Positions 50,957 to 62,790 of a stretch of 64,000 nucleotides of DNA are shown here, in pieces (position 1 is the first letter of the stretch; each line of letters starts with the position of its first letter). The notes beneath the pieces were generated by a model. The model made no database searches, was not told the DNA's origin, and saw nothing but the letters and a program-made list of their open reading frames with translations. A program made the position numbers and the translations under genes. The stretch is from Alligator mississippiensis (Eukaryota > Chordata > Crocodylia > Alligatoridae): the NCBI RefSeq assembly GCF_030867095.1, contig NC_081831.1:65176716-65240715 (forward strand), in the 5' to 3' direction.

Positions 50957-53900
50957 CACGGATTCTGGTTTTCTCTGTTTAAAAATTGCAAATTTTCTGA
51001 TAAAAACTGCAAAATCTCTGCTAAAAACCCCAAATCCGGAATTAAAATGAAATGCCACTATACATATAGGTACCAACTGAACACAATGTTTTATTGATAT
51101 ATTTACAATTTTAAAGCAATTTGGAAACTTACAAGCGCCTCAATCACTATAATAAAATAAATTCTAAGTACCTATACACTTTGGTATTTTATTTTGGGTT
51201 TTTTATTATGGAAAATCACAGCTCCCTCTGCCCCCTTTGCTCACCAGGACACAAGTTCAGGCCCCTCACTCCCCACCCACAGCCCCCCAACCCTGCAGGT
51301 GCTCTTCTCTCCTCATGCAGAGCCCCTGGCCCTGCTAGTGACATTCACCCCCACCCACAGCCCCCTACTCCCCCAGCCCTGCCAAAGGGGGTCCCCAGCT
51401 GCCAAGGCTACGGGGCCAGGGACCTGGGTCTGCAGCCCCCCACTGCGTGCCGCGCCCCCTGCCCACAGCAGGGCAAAAGCCTCGGCTGCCACCCGCGGGA
51501 GGTGGTGGTTGCTGCAGCCCGAGCGGGAAGCAAAGTGCAGAGCCTGGCCCCTCATCCCCTGTGGACAGCACAGCAAGAGTGGAGCCTGTAGCGGGGACAG
51601 AGGTGGGCTGGCCGTGGAGTGCTTGGGCTCCCTGCCCTGCTGCCCTCCTTCTAGGGCCTCTGTGGGCCAGTGGGCAGGACCTGGCACAGAAGGGCAGGGT
51701 GGGGCTGGGCAGGGAACCTCCTTGCATCTGCAAGCCCCATGCCACCCTGGCAAAGTGCCTCCTGCCCACCTGGCAGTAGTGGGGGTAGCAGTGCAGAGTT
51801 GTGCACCCTGCTGCTGCCAGGTGGGCAGGGGGCACCTTGCCAGGGTGGTGCAGGGCTTGCAGCGACATGGAGCTTCCCCTCCCCACTCTGCCCTGCCATG
51901 CTGGGCACTGCCTGCTAGGCTGTGGACACCCCAGAGGGAGGGCAGCACAGCAGGAAGCCTGATCCTGCAGTGGACAGCCTGCCTGTACCCCTGCCCTGCG
52001 CACAGATCTGGAGGGCACATGTTCCCCCCTGTGCCCCCCCCCCCCCCCGGGAGTGCACACAGCAGCGGGGAGTCAGCCCCTCCCTCAACCCCATGATAAG
52101 CTGCCCATGGCCCCAACCCGCTCGCTGCCAGGGCTCTGCTCCTGCGTATTCTAGCCCAAGGGCCCAAGCCCCATGCACCATCCCAGCTGGGCAACAGCCC
52201 CAGCCCTGCCCAACTCCCTCCCTCCCTCCGGGGGCCTCAACCCCCCGCCCTGCCAGACTTACCTGCGGGAGCTGCTCTCCAGGCTGCCTGGCAGCCATGT
52301 TCATATACTTCCGGGATGGGCAAAATATGACCTGCAGCCCATATCCAGCCCACCAGGCAATTTCATCCAGCCCATGGTTGCCCACCAACTAACTGTACCC
52401 CACTCAGCCCTTCTGCCCATGAGGGTGGAAGCAAGGCACCCACATATTCCCCCCCCCCCAAAACATGCCCGTCCCAGCCAGTATGCATAACTTCTAGACA
52501 GTGCTGCTGCTGCTGCCATTGCTGTAGCCAGCAGGAGACGTGCTTGGCTTCCCCAGCATCCTGGTCGCTCTGGGAACCAGGTAGGGAAGTGGTGGGGGTG
52601 GGGCTGCAGCTGGGTGGGTGCAGGAAGCATGAGTCTGGGGCTGGCAGCACACAAAGCCTGCACCCAGAGGGGAGGTGGGAATGCAGTGCTCAAGTGGGCA
52701 AGGTGTGGGTGTGAGGGAGCTTGGGGACCACCCACACACTCCCCCCACCCATGGCGTGCAGCTCCCACTGTCAGCAACAGCAGTAGGCAGGGACACTCAG
52801 GGTGCTTCTGCCGAGTGCAGGCAGTGATGCTGGTGGAGTGTAGCTCTGGCCAGTGCTGCACATGGAGGCAAAGAGCGCAGCCTGGCCAGCCCACCTCTAT
52901 TGTGCAGGGCTCCCTGCAGCACACATGCAGCTCCCACACTTGTGCACCACCAGGGGAAGCCCCCACAATGGAGCCAGCTGCCTTCACCGCTCCCTGCTGC
53001 ACAGGTCCCGGGACTCTCCAGGCAAACAGGGGCCAGGGCTCCCCTCCACTTCTGGAGGAGTTCTGGGACCTGCAGAGGCAGTCGGCTCCATCACAGGGCT
53101 TTCCCTGGTGGCGCGAGTGTGGGAGCTGCACACACACTGCGGGAACCCCATTTGATAGAGGCGGCTGGGCTGGCTGCACTCCTTGACTCTATGTGCAGTG
53201 CTGGCTGGAGCCGCATGCCACTGGTGGCAGCACCTGCACTGGGCATGAGCGCCCCAAGTGCCCCTGCCTATTGCTGCTGCAGCTGCCGCCACCAAGAGGG
53301 CCTCTGTGCCATAGGGGAGAGCGTAGGGGGAGTCTCCCCTCACACCTCACGTACCCACACCCCACAACCCCTCACATATACACCCCACAACATACCCTAT
53401 TGCCCCCCACACACACAGATACACCCCATCACAAACCTCCCCGCATACACATATCCCATACACCCCACCACACCCCCTTCATTCACCCCCCCCACAATAT
53501 ACAAGAGTAAATACAAGTTTATTTTTGAGTTATTATCCAGTCATCTCTAGCTATACTATGCAATCACAAATCATGACAAAATATTTTTTTGTCAGGGGAG
53601 GGACTTCTGGCATTAAAGGTCAGGGTTTAGGGGCAGGACTTCCAGTTCCAAGGTGGTGATCAGGGAGCAGAGCACCTGTCAAAGGACCGGGCTACACTTG
53701 AGGCCCTCGACAGCGCACCACTCATTAAACGACCCTCCAGACAAAATAACTGCTTGCCCCCAATATACATGCACATGGTCCCTGCCTGACCCCGCTCCTC
53801 CCACTCCCCTGCAGGCTGGAACTCTGCCAGCCTGCAGAGAGCTCTTTGCAAAAGTGGAAAGTCCGTGTGTTTCTCTGTTAAAATGAGAAATCATATTTTT

Positions 53901-53968
53901 CTCAGTTAAAATGGAAAATCCTCATTTCTTTCCATTTTTCAGTGGGAAATGGAAAACCCAGATCCCAG
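50957..53968. mobile_element. 3.0-kb non-autonomous hAT element with GC-rich interior
   Basis: The element is bounded by an exact 8-bp duplication GTCATATC at 50949-50956 and 53969-53976. The left end reads CACGGATTCTGGTTTTC and the inverted right end reads CTGGGATCTGGGTTTTC, so the termini are related inverted repeats. Both ends continue into A/T-rich subterminal repeats of the TTCTCTGTTAAAA type (several at 53860-53940). The interior from about 51220 to 53520 is extremely G+C-rich with CCCACC-type simple runs and a C-run at 52039. Frames of up to 300 codons occur on both strands, but none shows a BED finger or hAT dimerisation block, so they look compositional. Confidence 0.75.
53312..53515. 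repeat. CCCCACA-type low-complexity block
   Basis: Irregular runs of CACCCCAC and CCACACAC occupy this part of the hAT interior. The translated frames are His/Pro/Thr-rich and not credible genes. Confidence 0.7.
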
Positions 53969-54321
53969 GTCATATCTTACCCTCTCCAGTAGTTCTACTG
54001 CAAACAACTGGGCTACATGACAGTAAGGATCTCTTCAGTGCCAACAAGTGTGTCAGAATATAACTCACTCTGGCTAATAAATACAAAAAGAAGTAGCTGA
54101 CAACACTGACTTCAGAATTTTATGAGTCTAATAGAAACAGTTCATACTACCAGCATGAGGATAAACACTGTAATATCAACCTCAAGCATTAGCTAAACAG
54201 GACTAGAGAACACAAAAAAATCTGACACCCCCACACTTTATTTCAGTCATATTTGTCAAGCATATTTCTTTTACACTGATTACAAAACAGGAAAAACATA
54301 GCTGTGCTGATTTATGGGCCT

Positions 54322-54324
<3 letters not shown>

Positions 54325-54383
<59 letters not shown>
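54325..54383. repeat. CA microsatellite
   Basis: About 29 uninterrupted CA units. Confidence 0.97.
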
Positions 54384-54387
<4 letters not shown>

Positions 54388-55523
54388 CTTAAAATAAATA
54401 ATAAAATCCACATGGTAAAATCCAACCAAAATGTATCTGTGCACTGTTAATGTTTGGGAAACCAGGACATACATGTCAGAAAATTCAAAAAGTCCAAGGT
54501 TTCAAAGCAGCCTTATTTCAGGCATGTTGTGCACTTGGGCATTTAAACTTGCAGATGAAATTCTGGGACTGGGAAAAGCACAGAGTACAACATTTCAGCC
54601 TTTACATGCCCCGGGCTGTCTGCTGACTATCTGTGCAGCAATCCAGTCTGCTAGTGCCAGCGTGGTTAGCAGATCCCTTAGTTTGCTGGTTTCACTGGCA
54701 TGCAAATATATGCATATGGGCAGCAGTGGCTTGTGGCGGCTGTTCTTGCCAACAACCTGCAGTGCTAACCTCAGGCCCCAAGCCAAAAACTGCAGGATTG
54801 GATTGAATATTCTGCACCTAGGTCAAGTTAAAAAAAAATGGTGTGAGACCAGAATCAGGCCAAAATGCTTAAGGCAGCTCCATACTATTGGCAGCCTTAA
54901 GGGTTGAAGCCACCTTTAGCTTTAAAGCCTTAAGCAGGTGAAAGCAGCCTGAAGCTAAACTGATTCAGCAGGCACCCAGCATTCCAAACAATGTTACGTT
55001 CAGAGCACTGTAAAATCAAAATAGAAATGCTTAATGCACTCCGGCTTTAACATGCATAGCTTTAAGGCTGCTGAACTGACTTTCATGAAATTTGGTCTGA
55101 TTTTCCTTCCTTAGAATTAGAAAAATGCAGTTCTGAGCTCCTTATTTCAACCATTTCTGAGGTATGCCAGGAGGTACTGAAATGGATGGTAAAATGTCTT
55201 TTGGTCCAGATGACTCTACTACAAAGCAAATTAACCAATTCAACTCCACCTCTAAAAAATCACCTGAGAGTTGACAGCAAGTATGAAAAAGGGAAAGACA
55301 AAAGGAATATGCCTGTAAGTCACAAGATTTTGGAAAAAGAATTGTGAATGACCACTGAAACAGTCTTAAAGAAGGCATTCATTAATCGTGAACTCTATGA
55401 TATAATTTTCATTGTCTCCAATTTTAGACAGACACCTATGACATCCAAATTCTCAAAACTGGATTTTCTGGGAACTGCACAGTGGTGCTATCAAGACCAT
55501 ATTCTATTAGAAGGTATATTTAC

Positions 55524-56676
55524 TAGGGCTGCATGAAATTTTGCCGGCAGTTTCGTTTCAACTCGTTCTGAGATCAAAACAGCGAAATAGAAACAAAACA
55601 GAGAGCTCTGAAACAGGCTTGAAATGAAACGTTTTGAAATTTTCGAAATGTTTTGAGTTGTGAAGCTCAAGCTGGGCTTGCCTGCAGGGAAACAGAAACT
55701 AAGGTAAGGAGTGGGAGGGGGAAGGAGTGGGGATAGAATGCTCTCATTATTGACTGTCATCCTTCCCTGAGGTCCCTTCCAATCCCAGTGCTCTGGGGGA
55801 GGGATGGAAAAACTACAGAAAAGGCAGCATGGTTTGACCTGCCCTGCTTTCTGCCTTGGTGTCAATTACTGAGCTGTGTGCTCCAGTTTCGCCTGTCAGC
55901 AGCTAGGGGTGCAGGGCCCCAGAACCCAGACTCCCCCTGCACATATATCCTTGACAGCTGGCAGGCTTCCTGACCGCAGCAGTGCCTAGGAGGCCTGCAG
56001 TATTCACCCCCCTGTGCCCTAAGACAGACACAGTCAGTTGCACAAGCACCCATGTCACAAGTTTTGCTTGTCAGCAGCCAGAGGTGCAGGGCCTCAGAAC
56101 CCCAAACCCCTGGACCGATCTCCTCAACAGCTGGCAGGCTTTGTGGCCTCAGCAGGGGCTAGCAGGCCTCCAGCTTTCACCCTGCTGCACCTTAACACAC
56201 AGACAGTGTCACCCATGTCCCAAGTTTTATTTGTCTGCAGCTTGAGGTGCAGTTTCCCCCAAACCCCTGCACCGATCTTCTTGAAACGTGGCAGGCTTTG
56301 TGGCCTCAGGAGGGGCTAGCATGCCGGCAGTTTTGACCCCACTGTGGCTTAACACATACACGTGACCTGAGTTTTGCTTTCAAGACTTTGAGATGCAGTT
56401 TCTCCCAAAACCCTGCACCTATCTCCTTGAAAGTTGGCAGACTACGTGCCCTCAGAAGGGGCTACCATTCCTGCGAGTTTCATTCGAATCAGGCTAGAAA
56501 TGACAAAGTTATAGGCTGTCTTGAGCTTCCCCATTACAGCCTATGGGCGAAACAGCAAACCTGTTTCAACGAAATGAAACAGAAGAGCGGTTTCGAACTG
56601 AAACAAAATTCAAAACAAAACATGGTTCTGTCGAAACACAAGTCGAAATGGAATGGTGCCATTTTGCACAGCCCTA
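55524..56676. mobile_element. 1.15-kb hAT element with internal tandem repeats
   Basis: Termini TAGGGCTGCATGAAATTTTG and, inverted, TAGGGCTGTGCAAAATGG form terminal inverted repeats. They are flanked by ATATTTAC (55516-55523) and ATATTTAT (56677-56684), an 8-bp duplication with one mismatch. Ends of the YAGGG type plus an 8-bp duplication indicate hAT. Subterminal zones are full of GAAAC/GTTTC words. The interior has four diverged tandem units (see the separate entry). There is no transposase. Confidence 0.78.
55886..56520 (+). repeat. Four tandem units inside the 1.15-kb hAT element
   Basis: Units begin at about 55886, 56061, 56224 and 56371, so the spacing is 175, 163 and 147 bp. Each opens with GTTTYGCYTGTC-like sequence, then GGTGCAG, CCCCTGCAC, GATCTCCTT, GGCAGGCTTTGTGGCCTCAG-like words. 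The units have diverged strongly, so the duplication is older than this insertion or amplified early. Confidence 0.7.
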
Positions 56677-56689
56677 ATATTTATCCAAT

Positions 56690-58215
56690 CGGGCCAAGAA
56701 GAGTATTTTAGACTTAACTCTGGATTTTATAGCTTTTGGCACAGTTTGTGGCACAACTTTAACCTTTTTCCAGTATTTTATGGTAATTTAGCACTTTAAT
56801 CCAAAACTGGGTGAAATGCAACAGTCCAGCTACATCCAACAAGCATCTAATACAAGTCTAGAGGAAGGATGTGTAAGTGACCTTTGAACTCCCTGTTTTG
56901 AACCTGTTTTGTACCAAGCAAATCCCATCTGCAACTTAGAACAACCTAAAGGCCACTCTAAATTACACTATATTAGAGAGAGGCGGGTACAACAGCCAGG
57001 GATCAGCAGAACGTTGATATGTCCTGGCCAAATCCTTAACGTCAGCAATAAGGAGATGGTGAAAGTTTTTCTGCTTACTCTAAGCTACTGATGGATCACC
57101 CTGCATTACAGTGATCCTTGTAGAGCCCAAACTACTGCCTTCAGGACATAACCGTAACCAGCTTAGCATCAATTCCTATACTCCAATGTTTAATTAAGAC
57201 ATTTTCTTATTCCTATTTGATTAACTGAATTTCATGAAGGAATATCGGATTCTAGAAATCAAATCAGTTTCTATTGACAAGGTAACCATTGATTTTGCTT
57301 GGTAACAGTAGATTAGGCAAAGGCACAATGGCCAGGAAATCTCTCTTGTAGCTCTAGCAACTGTCATCCGCTATTACTTTACAGACTGTTTGCATGTATC
57401 TGATAAGAATAAGATTGGCTGATATTGACAGATACATTCAGAAATATGTCATGCTTGAAAGCAAAGATGCATGCTTCAGCTATCGTTAATGTATCTGCTT
57501 CAGTCAGTTATACCAATGCTGATCACCTGCACATCTGGAGCTACTCCAGATTTACAGCAGCATGAATCAGAGTGGAATTTGTCCTCCTACGCTTATGCTA
57601 GAACACAATTATCTAGTTTATTTTGATAAGGTTGGACCTTAAAAGTCCCTAAAGGGCCATCTATAAAGCAAATCAGAAGGACTGTAGGGCTAATCATAGG
57701 ATCTTAAACTGACAGAGATTTAATCATATATCTTTAAAAACATTAATGACACTGTGGGGCATGACAATGCCAATTATTTGCCTCCATGCTAGAATGCCAC
57801 TGCATATACAAATGTGAGCAGTTTGAAGGCCACATGACTTAAGAAAAGTTCAAAGGACTTTTTATTTCAATCTGGTTTGCAGGCAAGCATAACAATGACA
57901 ATTACTTCTAATTAGCTAGTGCTTTCCAAAATGATTGTGGAAGAGCTGAAACTGACTGAAGACAAAGCTAGATAGAAGAGGCTGAGCATGCTCTTGAAAG
58001 AGGCTGATCATCCTCCATTGATTTCAACGGGAGCTGAAATTACTCAGCAGTTCTCAGGATCAAGTCTGCAATGAACAGGATGTGCTTTTGCACAGAAGAG
58101 GTGCCCAGAATTCTAATACGATCTTAAGGAGGGCCCACACTGCCAAAATGGTTGCAGTCAGAACATGTGCATATATGCGTATTCATTTTCTTTTTCTCTC
58201 TCCCAGCCCCTCAAT

Positions 58216-58219
<4 letters not shown>
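56690..58219. other. NEXMIF intron remainder
   Basis: Mostly unassigned A/T-rich sequence. At about 57505-57600 a decayed repeat with GGAGCTACTCCAGATTTACA and GAATCAGAGTGGAATTTG matches a sequence common in turtles and crocodilians as I recall. No exon was found. Confidence 0.4.
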
Positions 58220-58264
<45 letters not shown>

Positions 58265-58291
58265 GGGGGGGAAGAGAGAGAGAGAGAGAGA
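58220..58291. repeat. GT then GA microsatellite near the first coding exon
   Basis: About 21 GT units (58220-58262), a G-run, then about nine GA units (58273-58291). It lies about 230 bp beyond the exon donor, inside the intron. Confidence 0.95.
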
Positions 58292-58520
58292 AAATTAATA
58301 CACATGCACATAGGAAAAAGGAGCAGTTGTTGCTTGCAGTTTAAAAACTGAAGATTCCTAGCTGGAGTAACATATTTGCACAGAATATCCATCTGCCCTA
58401 CTGCTCTACATTGTAGAGATGTCTGCAAAGCACAGAAATATAAAATTTGTCAAAGGAACTGGGAGAAGAAGTTGGCTTGCAGTTGCTGCTGTTTCATGCA
58501 CTGTAATTAGGTTTCCTTAC

Positions 58521-58596
58521 CATTTTCTTTCACCCCATTAATCAGGATAGTTTCTTGGTCTTCTGAGGCACAATCCTTATCTTGTTGGTCATCCAT
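58521..58596 (-). CDS. NEXMIF: NEXMIF first coding exon (N-terminus)
   Basis: This exon codes for the first 25 residues of NEXMIF, beginning MDDQQDKDCASEDQ and including ILINGVKEN. This closely matches the recalled mammalian N-terminus, which starts MDNQQDK and contains LINGVKEN. The ATG is at 58594-58596 on the minus strand. Its Kozak context is weak at -3 (T) but has G at +4. The exon ends at 58521 after one base of codon 26 and is followed by a good donor (GTAAGG, 58520 downward). The 5' edge of the exon is uncertain; a possible acceptor AG at 58646-58647 would give about 49 bases of 5' UTR. The frame stays open upstream of the ATG, but homology supports this methionine as the start. The identification is strong because the split codon joins the giant exon exactly in frame. 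Confidence 0.88.
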
Positions 58597-58894
58597 CAAT
58601 TTAACCTCTCTTTGTTCATTCCATGCCCCACTGCATCTGGCCAACCTGTACATTTCCAAAAACATAATCACCATCATTAAAATTCCTGAAATATGCTCAC
58701 AGAACTGTGAGTAAAAGGAAACAATGCAAGCACCTGCTAACCCCATTTAAGAGGGCAAACTCCTGTTTATTATGGCCAGACAGCTATTATATTTCCACTT
58801 TTCCCCTCCAGAACCTCTCGGTCCAATGTATTTCATCCAACTTAAAAAGATGAGTCCCCATTTTTTCCCCAAATCCTTCTTTAGAGCTTCAAGC

Positions 58895-59105
58895 AATGCT
58901 TTTCACTTCTATAATGTCTTTCATATGATCTCCAATTGCTTTGAAAAGCAGGTAAGCACTATCTCCATTTGACAGATGGGCTAGCAGAGGCACCGGCAGA
59001 GGAGGAGACTAGCCCCAGGTCAAGCAACTCTGCAGCAGAGCCAGGAACAGGAACTCGGATCTCCTGACTGACAATCACATGCTCTAAATACTAGATAACA
59101 CTCTC
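58895..59105 (+). mobile_element. CORE-SINE/MIR element
   Basis: CATTTGACAGATGGGCTAGCA, then CCCCAGGTCAAGCAACTCTG, then CAGAGCCAGGAACAGGAACT and CTCCTGACTGACAATCACATG follow the MIR core and 3' consensus closely. It is among the better-preserved SINEs here and lies upstream of the first coding exon. Confidence 0.75.
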
Positions 59106-60284
59106 TTCTTTCAAGTGTTGGCAGGTAAGGAACAAACTTGCCTCAGGAGTGTTATTAGAATTATATTTATTCACCATTCTCCTGCTTCATCACCAGGGGA
59201 GCTTTGCCTCATTGTCCAGCCACCTTGTGTTGTGCTCAAAATCCCACTAGGCCAGAATTCTCATTTTGGTTGGAAGTTATGTACACCAAAATAAATTAGA
59301 GCCCCTCCCAAGTTAAAATGATCAGATGTGGGAAGAAAAGCTGACTATATCGCAGAGTAGTGTAGCTGAATCTCTGTATGCAAATAGGGTAGGAGCAATC
59401 TGGGCCAAAGCTCACAGCATCAGACATGACTTGCTGTGGATAAAGGTGGCAAATTTCTACCCTTAATTAATGAAAAATATAGTTAGAGTAATGTTTCCCT
59501 TGAAACATAACTTCAATTCAATTTTTAACCCCATGGAACAAGGACCAGATTGGAAATGGTTTGTTTTCCAATAAACATCTGTCAAAAGTCTGATCTTTCT
59601 GCTCCTCAAGCCTTGCTTTGACAAGCCTCATGCACATTCAGATTTTCAGTGGTGTCCTCTTACTTAATGTGAAATCTTTACAACCATCTGAACAAATGAG
59701 AACCTTCACTGAACCTTGAAGTGTTTTGTCACCCACCTTAAGATAAGAACAGCAACCCTCAGAAATGGAATTCCTCTGCATTTTCAGAGAAAAGTTGAAC
59801 TAATATAAAGCATTCTACTTCAATGCAAATCCATATTTCAGAGCTGTCCAATGATGACCACTTGGCTAAAATGAGACTGTACTTTCACCAGTACCCACAC
59901 TCTTCCCAACATCTCAGCTCCTTCTGTAGTTATTAAAAGGTTTTGTTCAGTGGACCAGAAAGCCAAATAAAACCATCATCATACCCAAGAGACTTTCAAG
60001 ATTTTTATTAAATTTCCCCTGGTATAAATCATGCACCATTTGCAACATTTATAAGTAACTTTAAGAAGATAAGCCTGACAGATGCTCTACATTTTACAAC
60101 AACAGACTGCAGCACCCTGTCTCCTGCTTGCTAAATGTGCTCAGGAGATACAGACACTAAAGTAGTGAGTGAGTCACATAACTCTTTTGCAGCAAGCTGC
60201 TTGCTGTGTAAGGAATCTTCCGACCTAGACACGACACCAGGATAATCCACCGTAGCAGTGTAAACAAGGAGTGGACATGCAGGT
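59106..60284. other. Upstream NEXMIF region, nothing identified
   Basis: Presumed intron 5' of the first coding exon. No exon, RNA gene or clear repeat was recognised. Confidence 0.35.
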
Positions 60285-60285
60285 C

Positions 60286-60473
60286 TGGGACAGAAGTTTC
60301 ATAAACCAATTTGACCTAAATCAGTTAAGTTTGATTCTACATTCAACCAGGTTGATCTCAAACTGGTTTCAGCTATTTTGAAACTGGTTTATGTGCACTG
60401 AGCTTCTGTTCTGTTACAGGTTTCAACCAGTTTCTGAACACTTAAACTGGTTTATGTGCAACTTCTGTCCTTA
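60286..60473. mobile_element. MITE with GGACAGAAGTT..CATAAACCA inverted ends
   Basis: The left end reads GGGACAGAAGTTTCATAAACC and the inverted right end reads AGGACAGAAGTTGCACATAAACC. Inner AAACTGGTTT words repeat in both orientations. The element is about 190 bp with no coding capacity; no target duplication was confirmed, so the superfamily is open. Confidence 0.6.
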
Positions 60474-60912
60474 GTCACACTGTCTAGCCCTGCAGGTGTC
60501 ACGTACAAGAATCCAGTGTAGAGTTACTCCAGGAAAAATCAAGGAGAGGACAAAAACAGTTTAAACATTTTGTGGCTGCTTCTATCCTGGGGTAGCCGTC
60601 TGTATAACACAAACTTGTTCTTACTTGCTCCCCCACCACTTGGTTGCAAGGCTTTCTAGTAGCACTTTCTGTGGCAGACTCCAGGAGAATTTGTCATCCA
60701 TCTGCTCTGGATGCTGGAGTAATGCACATTATTAATGTACAAACACATCAAGGATTGATACTAAACAAAACCCTTGTGTCTGCCTAGTAGTTTTCCAGGT
60801 GGAATATACAAGTGCAGGGACTATTCGTGTCAATTAAGCACAGGTGATTATGGCTGAATGCCTGCACATTCAGTTATGCACACTTCCACATATTTGAACT
60901 GTCCGCTTACAG

Positions 60913-61474
60913 CAGGGCTGTCCAACTAGCAGCCCATGGGCCACATGTGGCACCCAAAGGGTTAGCACGTGGCCAGTGGGCTCACAGGATGAGGACCCCC
61001 TCCCCATTGCTCCTGCTGTGGCAGCCAGATTCTTCAGGCTCCCCTGCCCTCCTCCAGCTTCTACTTCCTGCCCCCTGCCCTTGGGATCTGGAAGGGGCTG
61101 GGTGCCCAAGCTACATGCATGATGGGCCAGGTTGCTTGCTTTGCACGTAAAAAATTCAGGACCCAGGCTACCTGCACTGCAGGTGGATGCATGGCTTGGA
61201 GGGGAGGGGGTGCTGTGTCTGTGGCTGAGGGGAGCCGGGCTGTCTGTGCTGCAAGGGGAGAAGGGGTTGTGCGTGGCCGGGAGTCAGGGGAACTGGGCTG
61301 CTTATGCTGTGTGTATGGGGCGGGGGGGGGAAATGTCTCCACTAGGCTGCCTGTGTGTCAGGGGAAAGCCTGGAGAGGGCCCCTGCATGGTGAGCACCCC
61401 TCTGTCTGCGGCCCCACTGGGACCACAGCCACAGGGCACGTGCCCCCTGGTTTACCAAAAGCTGGACAACCCTG
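60913..61474. mobile_element. 562-bp hAT element
   Basis: The left end CAGGGCTGTCCAACTAGC and the inverted right end CAGGGTTGTCCAGCTTTTGG are flanked by GCTTACAG (60905-60912) and GCTTACAC (61475-61482), 7 of 8 matching. The interior is G+C-rich. Frames across it are not genes. Confidence 0.78.
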
Positions 61475-61482
61475 GCTTACAC

Positions 61483-62559
61483 AATCAGTTGAGACACCCC
61501 AAGTGTATGTGTGCAAATGATCTCACACTCAGACATGCCTTTGGAATATGGCATGTTATAATAAATGCCCCCCCCCCTGGATCTACTACAATCTCAGTGA
61601 GTGAGGCTAGGGATACCCCAGTTTACACAATGGCCAATTAGTGCCAGATTGAGAAGCTACAGCAGGCACCTGGCAGGCACGTCCATTCCCTGCACTGAAG
61701 AGAACAACACTGTGAAGGAGAAATCAGCTCTGTGTATTTAACTGCATTCTCTATAAACCTCCCTTCATAAATTAACTGCCTTCCTAGATTGCAAGTTCCT
61801 CAAGACACAGACCATAATGCAGCTTCCGTCCTGACTGGAGTCTCTGACTCCTACCATCAATTAAATATTGAATAATACTAGCTTCACTCTGTGGGGGAAT
61901 CCTTGCTATACTGCAAGTGAACTAAATATTAAGTACTGACAAGAGTTATGAGACACTGCTTGGCTTTGTCCCATTACTCCATGCACAGAAGAGCACAAGT
62001 GACCTGGTTCCTGAAGGGGCAGGGAAGGGAGGATGCCAGTGCTGGTGCTGAAACATGGTAACTCTCTGCCAGCTTTGCAGATTTGGGTTCTGGTAAAGTG
62101 ACTCAAGCTCTGACGCCGTCTCTTCTATTTTGCTGCATAGTTAAGAGATGTAGAGACTCCAACAACAGTTGCTTCATGCTTTGCCAAGCTGATTTTTGCC
62201 CAAATGTACCTGTTTATGCCAATGTGGTGTAAAATGCCACAGGTGGTCTCAATTCAACTAGTAGCATGATCATAGCCCTACTAAAATAATGGCTTGCAAT
62301 GAATAAATCATAGAACAAAAGTATAAACAATAATTCTCAAATAATGTAAATTTGTCACTTGCCATGAATGCCACATGTCTCTGGAGAGAAAACAGTAACA
62401 CAAGCACAAAGCACTAATATGCTTGGAAACAATGAAGTGGGGCCTTTATTAAGAAGACCCCAGACCATCACCACTGGGAGCCATCCTTGGGGAGGGAGGT
62501 GCCAGTCATTGTTCCTAGAAAGTAAGCGAACGTGTCCATCTGTTGCTCAGTTCCTGGTT
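61483..62559. other. Unassigned sequence
   Basis: Nothing recognisable beyond a short C-run at about 61568. Confidence 0.3.
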
Positions 62560-62790
62560 ATTATTTGCAGGGTCTGTGGTTTGATTGTGATACGTTGCGA
62601 GTTCAGCAACAACACTCTCGACACTCCTGTGTTGAACTAACAGTTATTTATTATTATAACTCTCTGGAATCATATCCAGGTGGATCCTAAACAATGGCCC
62701 TCTGTATATATATACAAAACTTATACTCGCTCTGTCGCTGACCTTGGCCTGGACCAGTCCCGGTAAGTGAGAGGAACCAACAAAATGTCC
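62560..62790 (-). mobile_element. Possible solo LTR fragment
   Basis: On the minus strand a TATA-like GTATATATATACAG is followed about 80 bases later by AATAATAAATAACTG and then a CpG-containing segment (GTGTCGAGAGTG, CTCGCAACG). This promoter, poly(A) signal, R-U5-like order suggests an LTR. TG..CA borders and a target duplication were not found. This is weak. Confidence 0.25.

Larger units (their letters stand above)
49849..58520 (-). other. NEXMIF: NEXMIF intron between first coding and giant exons
   Basis: This is an 8672-bp GT-AG intron (donor GTAAGG, acceptor CCTCCAG). It holds a GA-rich tract beside the acceptor (about 49862-49895), a compound microsatellite (50803-50889), a 3.0-kb hAT element (50957-53968), a CA repeat (54325-54383), a 1.15-kb hAT element (55524-56676), an old sauropsid repeat near 57505-57600 and a GT repeat (58220-58262). 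No other exon was recognised. Confidence 0.85.

Noticed and set aside
52314..52392. GATGGGCAAAATA..GGTTGCCCACC as a separate nested hAT MITE
   Set aside because: The inverted words are suggestive, but end bases and a target duplication are missing, so I did not call it.
51194..53550. Several frames of 150-300 codons on both strands
   Set aside because: All lie in the GC-rich interior of a hAT-flanked element, overlap each other in many frames, and show no transposase or host protein signature.
55788..56319. Overlapping frames of 60-93 codons
   Set aside because: They are produced by the tandem units inside the 1.15-kb hAT element.
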